A stretch of 26,171 nt of DNA, taken from positions 35,887 through 62,057 of the forward strand of contig DBTV01000015.1 of assembly GCA_002307235.1 (NCBI GenBank). Reading direction: 5' to 3'. The notes under the pieces are model-generated. The model did no database searches. It was not told the origin of the DNA and saw nothing but the letters and a program-made list of their open reading frames with translations. The translations under genes were made by a program, and so were the position numbers. Below are positions 7,979 through 15,887 of the stretch, one piece after another (the first letter of the stretch is position 1; each line of letters starts with the position of its first letter). This DNA comes from Acidobacteriaceae bacterium UBA1307 (GTDB lineage Bacteria > Acidobacteriota > Terriglobia > Terriglobales > Acidobacteriaceae).

Positions 7979-8005
7979 GATAAAGAGAAATTTTCTTCTG
8001 TTATC
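7979..8005. promoter_or_regulatory. Imperfect AT-rich inverted repeat upstream of bacterioferritin (possible operator)
   Basis: GATAA (7979-7983) and TTATC (8001-8005) are mirrored around an A/T-rich core containing AGAAATTTTCT. The ends resemble Fur-box ends (GATAA...TTATC), but the interior does not fit the 19-bp Fur consensus. It lies about 170 nt upstream of the bfr start. Confidence 0.25.
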
Positions 8006-8067
8006 GCTCCCATAGATTCACAATCTTGTCTTACCAGATAAAAATGGTTACGAATGGTCAGAATTGC

Positions 8068-8083
8068 TCATGTCGACATGAGT
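8068..8083. promoter_or_regulatory. Perfect 16-nt palindrome upstream of bacterioferritin
   Basis: CTCATGTCGACATGAG is a perfect 8+8 palindrome with no central spacer, centred about 100 nt before the bfr ATG. TTGACC follows immediately (8085-8090) and could serve as a -35 hexamer. This is a plausible dimeric-repressor operator; the binding protein is unknown. Confidence 0.4.
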
Positions 8084-8174
8084 TTGACCTGAGGTTGCAG
8101 CCAGGTTTCCATTCGGACCGGTGCGCACTGGAATTTGCTTGCCGTGCTCGATGCGGTGTGCAACACTATGCCGC

Positions 8175-8645
8175 ATGAAAGGTAACGAGCAGGTTATCGA
8201 GCATCTCAATCGGGCACTTCGCGAAGAACTGGCTGCCATCAACCAGTACTTCATTCACGCGGAGATGTATGAGAGCTGGCATTATGATCGGCTAGCCAAG
8301 TTCATCAAGAAGCAGTCCATCGGCGAGATGAAGCATGCCGAAAAACTCATTGAGCGTATTTTGTTTCTCGATGGAACGCCTCATATGGAGCCGATGGCGA
8401 TTACGATTGGCAAAAACGTGAAATCCATGTTGCAGATTGATCTGGACGCCGAGTTGCAGGCCATTGCGCTCTACAACGAATCGGTTCAGGTAGCTGCGAA
8501 CAATAAGGACAATGGCTCGCGCGATCTTTTTGTCGTGTTGCTCAAGGACGAGGAGGAGCATGCCGACTGGCTCGAGGCGCAACTGCACCAGATTGAGGAG
8601 ATAGGCTACGAGCGCTACCTGGTCACCCAGGCCAGCGAGGGCTAG
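8175..8645 (+). CDS. bfr: Bacterioferritin
   Basis: A haem-containing 24-mer ferritin that oxidises Fe(II) and stores it as a mineral core in the cytosol. The product is 156 aa, the family norm, and starts MKGNEQVIEHLN as in other Bfr proteins; an upstream in-frame extension to 8121 lacks family similarity. Di-iron ferroxidase ligands are present: Glu18, Glu51, His54, Glu93, Glu126 and His129 (the last in DEEEHADWLE). Met52, the axial haem ligand that separates bacterioferritin from plain ferritin, is conserved (GEMKHAE). No strong Shine-Dalgarno sequence precedes the ATG. It is a single-gene unit, convergent with the S53 protease gene. Confidence 0.95.
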   Translation: MKGNEQVIEHLNRALREELAAINQYFIHAEMYESWHYDRLAKFIKKQSIGEMKHAEKLIERILFLDGTPHMEPMAITIGKNVKSMLQIDLDAELQAIALYNESVQVAANNKDNGSRDLFVVLLKDEEEHADWLEAQLHQIEEIGYERYLVTQASEG

Positions 8646-8695
8646 AGAGCGGTACGCGGCTACCGAATCCCGCACTGCGACGGTTTGTACGCAGA

Positions 8696-8723
8696 AAGGC
8701 CGCGCCCCTGGGGACGCGGCCTT
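8696..8723. terminator. Bidirectional hairpin between bfr and the S53 protease gene
   Basis: AAGGCCGCG (8696-8704) pairs with CGCGGCCTT (8715-8723) around a CCCC/GGGG interior. The two genes converge on it. T-runs are short, so termination efficiency is uncertain. Confidence 0.6.
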
Positions 8724-8742
8724 CGTGCGTGAAGCGAGAGGA

Positions 8743-11700
8743 CTACTGCACCGTCAGCGTAATCGTCTGTGAGGCGATGGTGACGCCGCTGGCTGTGCCT
8801 GACACGGTGATGGTGTAGGTGCCCGCCGTCGTGCCCGGGGTCGTGGTTTTGCCCGAGCCACCGCTGGTGCCGCTTGAGCAGCCCGTCAGCCCGGCGCCGA
8901 GCGCGACGCACAGCAGCAGGGTGCCCAGAAGAGCGCGTACCGTGCGGCGCCGCCAGGGCAGCAGGAAGAGCAGTCCGGCCAGCGCCATGCCGCCCGTGTA
9001 CCAGGGCTTCTCCGGCGCATGCAGTGCTGCTGAGCTTGCCGCCGTCGTTGTCACCGTCAGCGTCGCTGTTCCCGAGGTCGTCACCGACGACGGACTCAGC
9101 GAAACCACCGGCAGGCTCGTTGCCCCTGTCGGGCTCGAGGCGAGGGTTGCCGTCAGAGCGACCGCGCCCGTGAAGCCTCCACCCGGCGTGACTGTGATCG
9201 TCGCTGTGTTGCCAGTGGTTGCGCCCTTGGCCAGCGTCAGCGTCGATGCGTTCGTTGAAAGCGTCACGGTTGGCGTGGCTGCTGTTGTCACCGTCACCGT
9301 TGTTGTGCCCGTAGTCGAGGAGTAGCTCGAAGAACTGCTGCTATCGGGCGTGTAGGTTGCGGTGAGTGTGAGGGTGCTTGCGCTGAAGGTGTTGGCCGGA
9401 ATGGTGATGGTTGCCGAGCCGCTTGAAAGAGCCGTTGACGAGGAAGTGTAACCGCCGCCGGAAAGCACGACCGTGCCGGTCGGCGTTGTGCCCGAGCCGC
9501 TGACTGCGACGGCGACCGAGAGCGACTGCGCCGTTGTGATGCTGGTTGAGGCAGGTGTCACCGTGACCGTTGGTGTCGAGGTTAATGCGTTGACCGTCAC
9601 CTTGGCCGAGCCAGTTGCCAGGGCGTAGGTTGAAGAACTGCTGCTGTCGGGCGTGTAGGTGGCGGTGAGCGTGTCGGCTCCGGTTGAGAGCGCGCCCGCC
9701 GCGATGGTGAAGCTCGCCGCGCCGCTCGAAAGCGCCGTGGACGAGGAAGTGTAGCCGCCGCCGGAAAGCACGACCGTGCCGGTCGGCGTTGTGCCTGAGC
9801 CGCTGACAGAAACCGTGACCGAGAGCGACTGTGCCGTCGTGATGGTGTTCGAGGCCGGTGTCACCGTCACCGTCGGTGTGCTGGTGGCGGTGCTTGCTGC
9901 GTAGTTATTTAAAAAGTTTGTGACGTCAAGCGAGCCGAGGCCCGTTGCCTGATCGTAGCCGGTGGTGACCTGGAAGCCCGCCTGCACCGCGCCTGCCGAC
10001 GTGGAGTAGATGCTGTTGTTGCACAGGCTCGGTGTGGTGGTGCAAGAGCTGACGCCGCTGCTTGTCACCGTCACATCGTGAAAGACGGAGCTTGCGTTCG
10101 TGCCCGCGGCCATTGAATAGAGCGTGGGGTTCAGGTTGCCCTGTGCGCTGCCCAGCTTTTGATCGAGCAGCGCGGCAATGCCCGCCATCGACGGCGCCGC
10201 TGCCGAGGTGCCGCCAAAGACCGTGGAGCAGGAGTATCCGCTCTGGGCCAGGCAGGCAAGATAGCCGTCGTGGAGGGAGGAACTGAAGGAGACGTCTGGC
10301 GTGTAGCGGCCGGCGCGCGCCGAGGGAACGCCTGTGCCTGCCTGCCAGCTTGGCGTGGTGATGTAGGTGCTGACGCCGCCGCCGGTGCCGGCTACGCTCG
10401 ATGTTGTCGATTCGTTCCATGCGCCTTCGGGGATGTAGCCCTGCGCGGACTTCAGTGTTGTGCTGTCGTTGTTCGTGCTCCAGTAGGTCGACGGACTGGT
10501 CGTGTCAGCAAACTGCGTGCCGCCCACGCAGGTTGCGTAGGAGGATGAGCAGATGTAGTTCGGGCTGTTGGCAATGGCTGTTGTGGGAGGTGCGCTGAAG
10601 GCGTCGTCGCAACCGGCCGCTGCGGAGTCGCCCGAGGAGACAAAGGTGCTGATGCCCTCGGCTGCCGCCGTCTTGAACAGGTTATCCCAGAAGGTCACAC
10701 TCGATTGGGTGACCTGTGTCTCGCACAGGCCGAAGCTGATGGACATGACCTGTGCAGGTACTGGCGTGGTGTTAACAAGGTACTGGCCCGCGACGCTGAT
10801 GCCGCCGCTGGCTTGCGTGGCGGCTACGAGCAGCAGTGTTGCTCCGGGGGCGGTGCCGCCGGCGCGGATCACATCGAGCGTCGCCTCGCCCTGATCGCCA
10901 CTGGAGCATGAAGTGGAAGTACAGGGCGCGCCCGGGTCGGTTGCTCCTGTAGGAATGACCACGGTGGGATTTGCGAATGTCGTTCCAGTGCTCGCGCGGA
11001 AGTTTGCCAGATCCGTTGTGCTGACCCGTGCGCGGCCCACGATGCCGATGGTGATTCCCGAGCCTGTGTAGGCGCTCGGCACATCATAGATCGTGTTGAA
11101 GTCGGCCGGTGTCTGGTAGTGATAACTTCCAGAACTGTACAGCGGCTTGGTGATGTCCTGCGTCGAGATCGCATATTGCGGCTGCTCGTGTATCTCGGAG
11201 AGTCCGTGCACGGCCTGGATCGCTCCAGCCAGTGCTGCCGGAACTGTCGGGTCGCTCGATATGGAGTAGCGCGTCTCGCCCTTGATCGTGTAGCGGCGCA
11301 TCTCGGTGCCGAAGGCCCGGCCCAGATCCGTTGCGGTGCCGCCGAAGTTAATCATCGTCCGGCTTGGTGCGACGGAGTTCACGTGCAGTCCCTGTGACTC
11401 GAGCCAGCTCTTGACGGCCTCCACATCGGAGGCGGCCGGGCCGAAGCGTTCGCCGACCTCGGCGGGTGTCAGCCAGTGATGATAGTTGGGCGAACCCGGC
11501 GTTTGCTGGCTTACCAGAAAAGCCTCGAATGCTTTCTCCTGCGCCTCTGGGCGCGCCAGCACAATCGTGATCTGTTCAAAGCTCTGATTGCTGGCAATCG
11601 CCGTCGAGGCGTTGGCGGCCGAGGCCCAGCGTGGGTGATGCTGTGCGAGCGTCGCGACTTCTGTCGTGTCTATTGCTCGTTTGACCAGCGGTTTGGCGAC

Positions 11701-11802
11701 CTGCGCCTGAAGCTGCGCGAGGGCGAACAAGGCTCCCAGAAGAATGAAAACAGATCTGTAGAGAAAAAAAGAAAACTGCGGGTGAAGGTGACGATGGCCC
11801 AT
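8743..11802 (-). CDS. S53 family (sedolisin/kumamolisin-like) secreted serine peptidase with Ig-like repeats
   Basis: A secreted acid-active serine-carboxyl peptidase of 1019 aa. It has a signal peptide (hydrophobic 15-34), then a pro-kumamolisin activation domain (about 50-205, with SPNYHHWLTPAEVGERFGP). The catalytic domain spans about 230-635: Glu306 and Asp310 (GEATLD), oxyanion Asp392 (VSSGDS) and Ser533 (GGTSAAAP). Downstream Asp residues (FHDVT, GYDQATGLGSLD) fit the calcium site. Two nearly identical Big_3-type domains of about 101 aa (641-841) and a third Ig-like segment (about 843-920) follow. The C-terminus (930-1019) is a hydrophobic helix, Arg cluster, second helix ending LTGC, Ser/Gly linker and beta tail. 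AAAGGGG lies 7 nt before the ATG. All catalytic residues are intact. Confidence 0.93.
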   Translation of the reverse strand: MGHRHLHPQFSFFLYRSVFILLGALFALAQLQAQVAKPLVKRAIDTTEVATLAQHHPRWASAANASTAIASNQSFEQITIVLARPEAQEKAFEAFLVSQQTPGSPNYHHWLTPAEVGERFGPAASDVEAVKSWLESQGLHVNSVAPSRTMINFGGTATDLGRAFGTEMRRYTIKGETRYSISSDPTVPAALAGAIQAVHGLSEIHEQPQYAISTQDITKPLYSSGSYHYQTPADFNTIYDVPSAYTGSGITIGIVGRARVSTTDLANFRASTGTTFANPTVVIPTGATDPGAPCTSTSCSSGDQGEATLDVIRAGGTAPGATLLLVAATQASGGISVAGQYLVNTTPVPAQVMSISFGLCETQVTQSSVTFWDNLFKTAAAEGISTFVSSGDSAAAGCDDAFSAPPTTAIANSPNYICSSSYATCVGGTQFADTTSPSTYWSTNNDSTTLKSAQGYIPEGAWNESTTSSVAGTGGGVSTYITTPSWQAGTGVPSARAGRYTPDVSFSSSLHDGYLACLAQSGYSCSTVFGGTSAAAPSMAGIAALLDQKLGSAQGNLNPTLYSMAAGTNASSVFHDVTVTSSGVSSCTTTPSLCNNSIYSTSAGAVQAGFQVTTGYDQATGLGSLDVTNFLNNYAASTATSTPTVTVTPASNTITTAQSLSVTVSVSGSGTTPTGTVVLSGGGYTSSSTALSSGAASFTIAAGALSTGADTLTATYTPDSSSSSTYALATGSAKVTVNALTSTPTVTVTPASTSITTAQSLSVAVAVSGSGTTPTGTVVLSGGGYTSSSTALSSGSATITIPANTFSASTLTLTATYTPDSSSSSSYSSTTGTTTVTVTTAATPTVTLSTNASTLTLAKGATTGNTATITVTPGGGFTGAVALTATLASSPTGATSLPVVSLSPSSVTTSGTATLTVTTTAASSAALHAPEKPWYTGGMALAGLLFLLPWRRRTVRALLGTLLLCVALGAGLTGCSSGTSGGSGKTTTPGTTAGTYTITVSGTASGVTIASQTITLTVQ
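9280..9879 (-). repeat. Two tandem 303-bp Ig-like domain repeats in the S53 protease gene
   Basis: Two adjacent units encode almost the same 101 residues. A 41-nt segment at 9452-9492 recurs exactly at 9755-9795, an offset of 303 bp (101 codons). Other stretches also match at this offset. This indicates a recent in-frame duplication or gene conversion. Confidence 0.85.
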
Positions 11803-12137
11803 CGACTTACCCCTTTCGGACCTAGGTCCGGAGATAGATGAATTGTTTTTGAATACAGTGAAATTTTATCAAGAGCACGTAGCCATGAACATGAATCTCT
11901 GCTTCAAAAAAGAGGAATTACGCGGCTTGAGAGGGCGCAAGGATAACTACCGTTCTAAAATCGTACGCTTCGTTTATTTTTTGTCTCGTAATCGCTCATG
12001 AACGTAAGCAGTTCGCCGATCGCGCGCGACTACTGCAATAGACATACCGTACAGGCTGCTCGGCGCGTTTGCGGCCGACGCGGACGTGCTTCCCTCGGGA
12101 GCGCGCACTCTCTTCTTTGTCTTTGCTGGAGCGTTTT
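11803..12137. other. Shared upstream region of two divergent secreted-protein genes
   Basis: This noncoding region lies between the S53 protease (minus) and the pseudo-nuclease (plus). It includes the 14-nt palindrome at 11817-11830 and AT-rich sequence around 11835-11880. No confident -35/-10 pair was assigned for either gene. Confidence 0.5.
11817..11830. promoter_or_regulatory. Perfect 14-nt palindrome just upstream of the S53 protease start
   Basis: CGGACCTAGGTCCG sits 15-28 nt before the protease ATG, immediately upstream of its ribosome-binding site. It may be an operator or, in RNA, a small hairpin near the ribosome-binding site. Confidence 0.4.
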
Positions 12138-15100
12138 GTGAATCGAATCGATCGATCGCCGTTCGGGGACCGCCTTTGCTGGCCGCGCCTCGTGCCTGTG
12201 CTGCTCTGCCTGGGAATTTTTCTTGCTCTCTCCGCGCCGCGCGCCCAGGCTTCCACCTGCACCTCTGGCTCCTGGATCTCGATTCACGCGATTCAGACCA
12301 GCTCGCCCTGCGTTGGCTCCACGGTGACCACGACGGGCATTGTCACCGCCGTGCTCTCCGATGGCTTCTATATTCAGAACTCCGATAGTTCGAGCAAGGA
12401 TAGTTTCAACGAGAGCTGGGACTCGGACACCTGCACCTCCGAGGGCATCTTTGTCTATACCCCGTCGCTGAGTTCGAGCACGCTGGCCAGCATGCTCTCG
12501 AGCGGCTATCACGTCGAGGTCACCGGCCTCGTGCAGGATTCCAATACTTCGCCGCATCCCGGCACGCAGATCTATATCGCTTCGCCCGCGCTCGGCACGA
12601 CGATCACCAAACTTTCCACCGGCAACAGTCTGCCTTCGGCCATCTCCTCGTCCACCATCACCACCGCGCTCAGCGGCAGTTGCTCCACTTACAGCGCCTA
12701 TAGCTTTGGACAGTGGCTTCCGTTTCAGGGCATGCGCGTGAATGTGCCCTCCAGCTCGACGCTGCTTGTGACGCAGGGAACCGGTGGCACGGTGGATGCC
12801 AGCGCGCAGACGGCCACCTCTAACGGCCAGTTCTGGGGCACCATCACTACGACGACCCGGCCCTTTCGCGAAAAGGGGATTGATGTGCTCGATGAGGCAT
12901 ACATCGATAACTCGTCCTCGCTCTCTGGCGTGACTACCTGGGATGCGAATCCAGCGTTGATGCTCATCGATTCGAAATCGCTCGGCGGCACCGCGCTCAA
13001 TGCTTCGGCTGGAACCAAATACACCGGCAGCTCCAACCTGATCGGCATCGTCGATTATCACGTCAGCACCAAGGGCTACACCGGCCTTCTGCTTACCTCC
13101 GACGCTGTCAGTGCGCTCAGCACATCCACTGCGGGCAACACGCCATCGGCGGCCAGCGCGCGGCAGAGCACCGGGCAGATCACCTTTGCCACGCTCGATC
13201 TCGACAGCCTGCAGGAGAGCGAGACAAATCGCGTCACCAAGCTGGCCAACGCCATCGTCAATTACATGCACTCGCCCGACGTGGTCGCCGTGCAGGGAGC
13301 CACTTCAACCGCGCTCGGCAATCTGGTTACCGCTGTCTCTGGCGCTGGTGGCCCCAGTTATTCGCTCTCGAATCTATCGACCACCACGGCGAGTTGCACC
13401 ACCTGCTACTACAACGCATTTCTGGTGAACGACAGCAAGTTCGATGGTGCGCCGACCGTCGCGCAGGCTCTGGCCGCGACGACCTACACTACGACCTCGA
13501 ACACTACGGCCACGCTCTTCGATCGTTCGCCGCTGGTGCTGACCGCGAAGATTCCGCGCACCGGCATCAGCGATTACACCGTGTATCTTGTCAATGCGAA
13601 TCTGATGGATCGCGCCGCGCTGGCGGCCTCTTCCACCAGCGCCGATGCCCGCAATCGCCGCGCGCAGCAGGCGGAGTTGATCGCCACGCAGATTCTTGAG
13701 CCGCTTGAAACCGCGGGCGATCACGTGATGCTGCTCGGTGGTCTCAACAGCTTCGAGTTCTCCGATGGCTATGTGGATACGCTGGGCATTCTGGCAGGCA
13801 GCGAGGCGGCCAGCGGCACGGTCTGGCTCTATGACGCGACGATCAACGCGACGGCGCTGATCAACGCGACGACGAGCGCCACCAACCTGTCGCTTTCCGA
13901 GACCAACCCGGCGACCAGCCGCTACACTTACGTCGAAAATGGATCGGCTGAGCAGCCCGATCACATTCTTTACACCAGCGAGATGAGCTCGCTCATCTCC
14001 ATCGACTACGCGCGCATCGGCGCGGATTTTCCGGTCAGCTCGATGTACACGACCTCGACCGTGGCTCGCGCAACGAGTCACGACGCGATCCTTGCTTACC
14101 TCACCGTTCCGTATCCGACCAAGACCACCGTCGTCAGCGCGCCCAACCCCAGCGTCTACGATGAGTCGGTTACCTTGACCGCAACGGTTGCTGTCACCGA
14201 CGATGATGGAACCGTCTCGACCACGGCTGCCACGCCCGACAGTGGCACGGTCAGCTTCACCTACGGCAGCACCGCGCTCTGCTCGGCGACGTTGAGCAGC
14301 GGCACGGCGAGTTGCGCGTACAGCAAGTTGCCCGTCGGCACCGACACCATTACCGCCAGCTATAGCGGTTCCGAGTCAGGGCTCGGTTACCAGGCCTCGA
14401 CAGGCACCACCTCGCAGGTGGTCGACAAGGATACGACGACGCTTGCGGTGAGCGGCGCGCCCAACCCCAGCACCACGGGGGAACCGGTCGCCTTCACCAT
14501 TACGGCGTCCAGCTCCGGCGAGGTTCCCACCGGCACCGTCACGCTCACCGAGAGCGGCACTACGCTTGGCACCGGCACGCTGTCGAGCGGCACGGCCACC
14601 GTGACCACCAGTGCGCTGACGCAGGGCACGCACACCATTATGGCGACGTACACTGGCGATACGACCAACACGGCGGCGACGGCGACCACCACGCAGACCG
14701 TGAATGCCAACACCACGACGCTGACCCTGACGCCTTCGTCGACGACCATCTACTACGCGCATGCGGCGACGCTGACGGCGACCGCGCTGGGCAGCTACGG
14801 CACGCCGACCGGCACCGTCTCGCTGACCGATACCACGATCTCATCGAGCTTTGGCACCGGCACGCTGGCTGCCACCTCGACCACCTACACCTCGTCGACG
14901 AGCGTGGCCAACAGCGCGCTGGCCGTCGGCACGCACACGATGCAGGCGACCTATACGAGCGATGGCACGCATGCCGCAGCCAGCTCGAATACGGTGACGG
15001 TGACGGTGCTGCCCACGTACGCGACGACTTCAACGTTGAGCTGCTCGCCGTTGACCGCCGCCGTGCGCTCCACGATCAGTTGCACCGACACGGTCACCTC

Positions 15101-15803
15101 GTCGGGCGGCACGCCTTCAGGCACCATCACCTACTATGACGGCACAACGGCTCTGGGCACGGCGGTGGTCACCAGTGGCACGGCGAGCTTCTCGACCTCA
15201 TCGCTGGCCATCGGCAACCACACCCTCAGCGCCGTCTTTGCGGAAAACGATCCGTATCTTGCGAGCACTTCGAACACGCAGACGGTCACCATTCTGTCGA
15301 GTTTTACGTTGACCGCCTCGCCCAGCGCGCAGACCATCTACACCGGCGAAGCGACAACGTACACGCTCACCGCGACTCCCGGCACCGACTTCATCTACGA
15401 CATCGCGCTCACCTGCAGCGGACTGCCCGCCAACACCACCTGCAGCCTTTCGCCCGCGACCATCTCTGGCGGATCGGGCACGGCGAAGCTGACGATGCAG
15501 ACTACGGCTCCGGCGCAGTCGACGAGCAGCACGGCGCGACTGATGGGCGGCGGCAGCGCGGTCCTTGCCTGCCTGTTCTGCTTTGTTTTGCCGCGTCGCT
15601 GGCGCAAAAAAGCATCCTGGCTGGCGCTTCTCCTGGTCGGAATTTCGCTCGGCGCGCTCTTTGGCTGCGGCGGTTCCAGTTCACTCTCTGGCGGAACTCC
15701 GACGGGCTCCTACACTGTTACCGTGACGGGTGTCTCCACGGTCTCCTCGGTGACCATCACCGAATCGACCACCGTGACGCTCAACGTCAAATCGCTCTTT
15801 TAA
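12138..15803 (+). CDS. Secreted endonuclease/exonuclease/phosphatase-fold protein with degraded active site and Ig-like repeats
   Basis: A 1221-aa exported protein. The GTG start (12138) was chosen because GGAG lies 6 nt upstream and it gives a clean signal peptide ending APRAQA; a TTG at 12069 is possible but poor. An OB-fold-like region comes first (about 45-160, VGSTVTTTGIVTAVLSDGFYIQN). A domain of the ExeM-like endonuclease/exonuclease/phosphatase fold follows (about 345-657). Its landmarks are recognisable, but catalytic residues appear replaced: QE is now QG (Gly387), GDxN is GGLN (Gly535), VNH is VNA (Ala487) and SDHD is TSHD (Ser647). PDHI (Asp608, His609) remains. Four Big_3-type domains (about 660-1055) and an FTL-type Ig segment come next. 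The C-terminal cassette (1136-1221) resembles that of the neighbouring protease. Probably non-catalytic and surface-associated; the ligand is unknown. Confidence 0.8.
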   Translation: MNRIDRSPFGDRLCWPRLVPVLLCLGIFLALSAPRAQASTCTSGSWISIHAIQTSSPCVGSTVTTTGIVTAVLSDGFYIQNSDSSSKDSFNESWDSDTCTSEGIFVYTPSLSSSTLASMLSSGYHVEVTGLVQDSNTSPHPGTQIYIASPALGTTITKLSTGNSLPSAISSSTITTALSGSCSTYSAYSFGQWLPFQGMRVNVPSSSTLLVTQGTGGTVDASAQTATSNGQFWGTITTTTRPFREKGIDVLDEAYIDNSSSLSGVTTWDANPALMLIDSKSLGGTALNASAGTKYTGSSNLIGIVDYHVSTKGYTGLLLTSDAVSALSTSTAGNTPSAASARQSTGQITFATLDLDSLQESETNRVTKLANAIVNYMHSPDVVAVQGATSTALGNLVTAVSGAGGPSYSLSNLSTTTASCTTCYYNAFLVNDSKFDGAPTVAQALAATTYTTTSNTTATLFDRSPLVLTAKIPRTGISDYTVYLVNANLMDRAALAASSTSADARNRRAQQAELIATQILEPLETAGDHVMLLGGLNSFEFSDGYVDTLGILAGSEAASGTVWLYDATINATALINATTSATNLSLSETNPATSRYTYVENGSAEQPDHILYTSEMSSLISIDYARIGADFPVSSMYTTSTVARATSHDAILAYLTVPYPTKTTVVSAPNPSVYDESVTLTATVAVTDDDGTVSTTAATPDSGTVSFTYGSTALCSATLSSGTASCAYSKLPVGTDTITASYSGSESGLGYQASTGTTSQVVDKDTTTLAVSGAPNPSTTGEPVAFTITASSSGEVPTGTVTLTESGTTLGTGTLSSGTATVTTSALTQGTHTIMATYTGDTTNTAATATTTQTVNANTTTLTLTPSSTTIYYAHAATLTATALGSYGTPTGTVSLTDTTISSSFGTGTLAATSTTYTSSTSVANSALAVGTHTMQATYTSDGTHAAASSNTVTVTVLPTYATTSTLSCSPLTAAVRSTISCTDTVTSSGGTPSGTITYYDGTTALGTAVVTSGTASFSTSSLAIGNHTLSAVFAENDPYLASTSNTQTVTILSSFTLTASPSAQTIYTGEATTYTLTATPGTDFIYDIALTCSGLPANTTCSLSPATISGGSGTAKLTMQTTAPAQSTSSTARLMGGGSAVLACLFCFVLPRRWRKKASWLALLLVGISLGALFGCGGSSSLSGGTPTGSYTVTVTGVSTVSSVTITESTTVTLNVKSLF

Positions 15804-15887
15804 GCATGGCGCGCGGTCGATGACCGGCGTTGCTTGCGCGCTCATGCAGCCGGGATGCAAAGAAATCTTTCGCGAGAAAACGACAGA

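Larger units (their letters stand above)
7622..8174. other. Divergent intergenic region between rpsP and bacterioferritin
   Basis: This 553-nt region has no supported gene. It contains the rpsP promoter (7906-7934) and a roughly 280-nt rpsP leader with a small hairpin (CGTCC/GGACG, 7765-7778). On the bacterioferritin side are an imperfect AT-rich inverted repeat (7979-8005) and a perfect 16-nt palindrome (8068-8083). Confidence 0.55.

Noticed and set aside
7979..8005. Fur box upstream of bacterioferritin
   Set aside because: Only the outer GATAA/TTATC match. The 27-nt span and interior mismatches do not fit the 19-bp Fur consensus, so it is listed only as an unspecified inverted repeat.
12030..13271. 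413-codon open frame antisense to the start of the nuclease-fold gene
   Set aside because: It overlaps the signal peptide and OB-like domain of the real gene, and no motif or ribosome-binding site supports it.
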